This document shows, one piece after another, positions 62,085 through 64,000 of a DNA stretch of 64,000 nucleotides. The notes under the pieces are model-generated. The model was not told the origin of the DNA, searched no databases, and saw only the letters and a program-made list of their open reading frames with translations. Location: NCBI RefSeq assembly GCF_019083965.1, contig NZ_JAHRCY010000003.1, forward strand, positions 446,706 to 510,705, in the 5' to 3' direction. The DNA is from Catellatospora tritici (GTDB lineage Bacteria > Actinomycetota > Actinomycetes > Mycobacteriales > Micromonosporaceae). The position numbers and the translations under genes are program-made. Within the stretch, counting starts at the first letter, position 1, and each line of letters opens with the position of its first letter.

Positions 62085-64000
62085 TTGTCTTCCGAAGTCG
62101 CCCCGAACGTGGCCGTGGCCGAATCGGCGCAGGCCGGCGGCGGTGCCCCGGCCAAGGCGACGAAGGGTGCCTCGGCCAACTCCACCGGTGACACGGCCGC
62201 TAGCGGTGTGGCCGCCAAGGCCGCGGCCGACCAGCCGGTGGCCACGGCGCCCGCCGAGGACGGCAGCGCCGCGCCGGAGGTGCGGGCCGCGCCCGGCACC
62301 AACCAGCTCGGCATGTTCAGCACCGTCCCGTCGGGGCGGCGGGTGCGGGCGCGCCTGTCGCGCTTCAACGCGCCCTGGCAGTCGGCCAGTGTCAGTGAGG
62401 AGCTGGAGCCGCTGATCGCGGCCCACCGTGCCGCGCACCCCAAGGCCGACATCAAGGTCCTGCAGAAGGCGTACGAGACGGCCCGGCAGTGGCACGAGGG
62501 CCAGTTCCGCAAGTCCGGCGACCCGTACATCACGCACCCGCTGGCGGTGGCGAGCATCCTGGCCGACCTCGGCATGGACACCACCACGCTGGTCGCGGCG
62601 CTGCTGCACGACACCATCGAGGACACGCCCTACACGCTGGAGCAGGCCCGCGCCGACTTCGGCGACGAGGTCGCGCTGCTGGTCGACGGCGTCACCAAGC
62701 TGGACAAGGTGAAGCTCGGCGACTCGGCCAAGGCCGAGACGATCCGCAAGATGGTCGTCTCCACCGCCAAGGATCCGCGCGTGCTGGTGGTGAAACTGGC
62801 CGACCGGCTGCACAACATGCGTACGCTCACGTTCCTGCCGCAGGCCAAGCGGGAGCAGAAGGCGCGCGAGACGCTGGAGATCCTGGCCCCGCTGGCGCAC
62901 CGCCTCGGTATGAACACGGTCAAGTGGGAGCTGGAGGACCTGTCCTTCGCCACCCTGTTCCCGAAGCGGTTCAAGGAGATCCAGCGGCTGGTCTCCGACC
63001 ACACCCCGCAGCGGGACAACCTGCTGCGGGCGGTCACCGATCGGGTGCAGTCCGACCTGCGCGGCTCGAAGATCAACGCCAAGGTCACCGGGCGCCCGAA
63101 GCACCTGTACTCGATCTACCAGAAGATGATCGTGCGCGGGCGCGACTTCAACGAGATCTACGACCTGGTGGGTGTGCGCATCCTGGTCGACACCGTCCGC
63201 GACTGCTACGCGGCGCTCGGCGTGATCCACGCGGCCTGGCAACCGGTTCCCGGCCGGTTCAAGGACTACATCGCCATGCCGAAGATGAACTTCTACCAGT
63301 CGCTGCACACCACCGTGATCGGCCCCAACGGCAAGCCGGTGGAGATGCAGATCCGCACCCACGCCATGCACGGCACGGCGGAGTACGGCATCGCGGCGCA
63401 CTGGAAGTACAAGGAGGGCGCGAAGAGCTCCTCCTCGACGGTGGTCGGCCCGTCCAGTCACATCGACGGCATGACCTGGCTGCGGCAGCTGCTGGACTGG
63501 CAGCGGGAGACGTCCGACCCGGGTGAGTTCCTCGACGCGCTGCGCCACGACCTGTCCAGCCAGGAGGTCTTCGTCTTCACGCCCAAGGGCGAGGTCATCG
63601 CGCTGCCCAACGGCTCCACGCCGGTCGACTTCGCGTACGCGGTGCACACCGAGGTGGGGCACCGGTGCATCGGCGCCCGGGTCAACAGCAAGCTGGTGCC
63701 GCTGGAGTCGGTGCTGTCCAACGGCGACGTGGTGGAGATCTTCACCTCGAAGTCCGAATCGGCCGGGCCGACGCAGGACTGGCTGGGCTTCGTCAAGTCG
63801 TCGCGGGCACGCACCAAGATCCGGCAGTACTTCAACAAGGAGCGCCGCGACGAGGCCATCGACGCGGGCAAGGACTCCCTGGCCCGCGCCATGCGCCGGC
63901 AGGGCCTGCCGCTGCAGCGCCTGCTGACCGCGGGCGGCCTGCTGGCCATCGCGCGTGAGCTGCACCTGAGCGACATCACCTCGCTCTACGCCGCGGTCGG
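62085..64000 (+). CDS. relA: (p)ppGpp synthetase/hydrolase RelA/SpoT, cut by the right edge
   Basis: At least 638 codons are present; the C-terminus lies outside. An Ala/Ser-rich leader (about 1-105) is followed by the hydrolase domain (about 145-290; [23 protein letters not shown] with the HD motif), the synthetase domain (about 340-450; [26 protein letters not shown]) and the TGS domain (about 500-560; [17 protein letters not shown]). The protein makes and degrades the stringent-response alarmone. The start is TTG at 62085: AAGGAG lies 7 nt upstream and no better codon is in frame nearby. Upstream TAGCAT (62046-62051) may be the -10. Confidence 0.95.
   Translation, partial: MSSEVAPNVAVAESAQAGGGAPAKATKGASANSTGDTAASGVAAKAAADQPVATAPAEDGSAAPEVRAAPGTNQLGMFSTVPSGRRVRARLSRFNAPWQSASVSEELEPLIAAHRAAHPKADIKVLQKAYETARQWHEGQFRKSGDPYITHPLAVASILADLGMDTTTLVAALLHDTIEDTPYTLEQARADFGDEVALLVDGVTKLDKVKLGDSAKAETIRKMVVSTAKDPRVLVVKLADRLHNMRTLTFLPQAKREQKARETLEILAPLAHRLGMNTVKWELEDLSFATLFPKRFKEIQRLVSDHTPQRDNLLRAVTDRVQSDLRGSKINAKVTGRPKHLYSIYQKMIVRGRDFNEIYDLVGVRILVDTVRDCYAALGVIHAAWQPVPGRFKDYIAMPKMNFYQSLHTTVIGPNGKPVEMQIRTHAMHGTAEYGIAAHWKYKEGAKSSSSTVVGPSSHIDGMTWLRQLLDWQRETSDPGEFLDALRHDLSSQEVFVFTPKGEVIALPNGSTPVDFAYAVHTEVGHRCIGARVNSKLVPLESVLSNGDVVEIFTSKSESAGPTQDWLGFVKSSRARTKIRQYFNKERRDEAIDAGKDSLARAMRRQGLPLQRLLTAGGLLAIARELHLSDITSLYAAV

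Overview
The window is high-GC DNA with actinobacterial features: dense GTG and TTG starts, many leaderless promoter/start arrangements (TANNNT hexamer 6-9 nt before the start codon), FHA-ABC and PknB-like signalling proteins, a phosphatidylinositol-mannoside pathway, and the conserved actinobacterial chromosomal run thrS - HIT - pgsA - acyltransferase - pimA - pdxS - pdxT - yebC - ruvCAB - yajC - secDF - apt - relA. Terminator hairpins of the AAGGAAGGGCCCCTTCTT type and abundant secreted polysaccharide-degrading enzymes suggest a soil mycelial actinomycete, most likely Micromonosporaceae; the family is inference. No rRNA, tRNA, CRISPR array, phage genes or intact insertion sequence were seen.

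Region 1 (1-13.3 kb): a TPR protein running off the left edge, a ketopantoate-reductase-like enzyme, a divergent EamA exporter/LysR pair, a short-chain dehydrogenase, a secreted SGNH esterase, a secreted CBM2-FnIII-GH18 chitinase, a DHA2 exporter fused to a winged-helix domain, a thioredoxin/DUF4395 pair and an FHA-ABC transporter. Region 2 (13.3-24.5 kb): a candidate structured RNA with its own promoter and terminator, a 1092-residue secreted subtilisin, an AA10 LPMO with CBM2, an oxidoreductase, a transmembrane Ser/Thr kinase with a variant catalytic loop, and a GH1 beta-glucosidase preceded by CebR-like operators. Region 3 (24.5-36 kb): an AglEFG-like sugar ABC operon behind a LacI-type operator, a cold-shock protein, trans-aconitate methyltransferase, an adenosine-deaminase-family enzyme, an orphan membrane-tethered PemK-like protein, a periplasmic-binding-domain/GGDEF/EAL fusion and a cyclopropane-fatty-acid synthase.

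Region 4 (36-64 kb) is the conserved block, interrupted by lineage-specific cassettes: VOC protein, Tat-type polysaccharide deacetylase and EF-G2 between HIT and pgsA; an Lrp regulator and a methionine-gamma-lyase-like enzyme between pdxS and pdxT; pterin dehydratase, VOC protein, a DHA2 exporter/TetR pair and a lipoprotein hydrolase between yebC and ruvC.

Functionally, the left half combines extracellular chitin/cellulose and protein breakdown with oligosaccharide uptake and hydrolysis, controlled by CebR/LacI-like sites and a possible sugar-sensing c-di-GMP enzyme. The right half is housekeeping: aminoacylation, PIM lipids, vitamin B6, Holliday-junction processing, Sec export, purine salvage and the stringent response. 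The intergenic spaces hold at least four dispersed palindromic repeat families and three tandem arrays.
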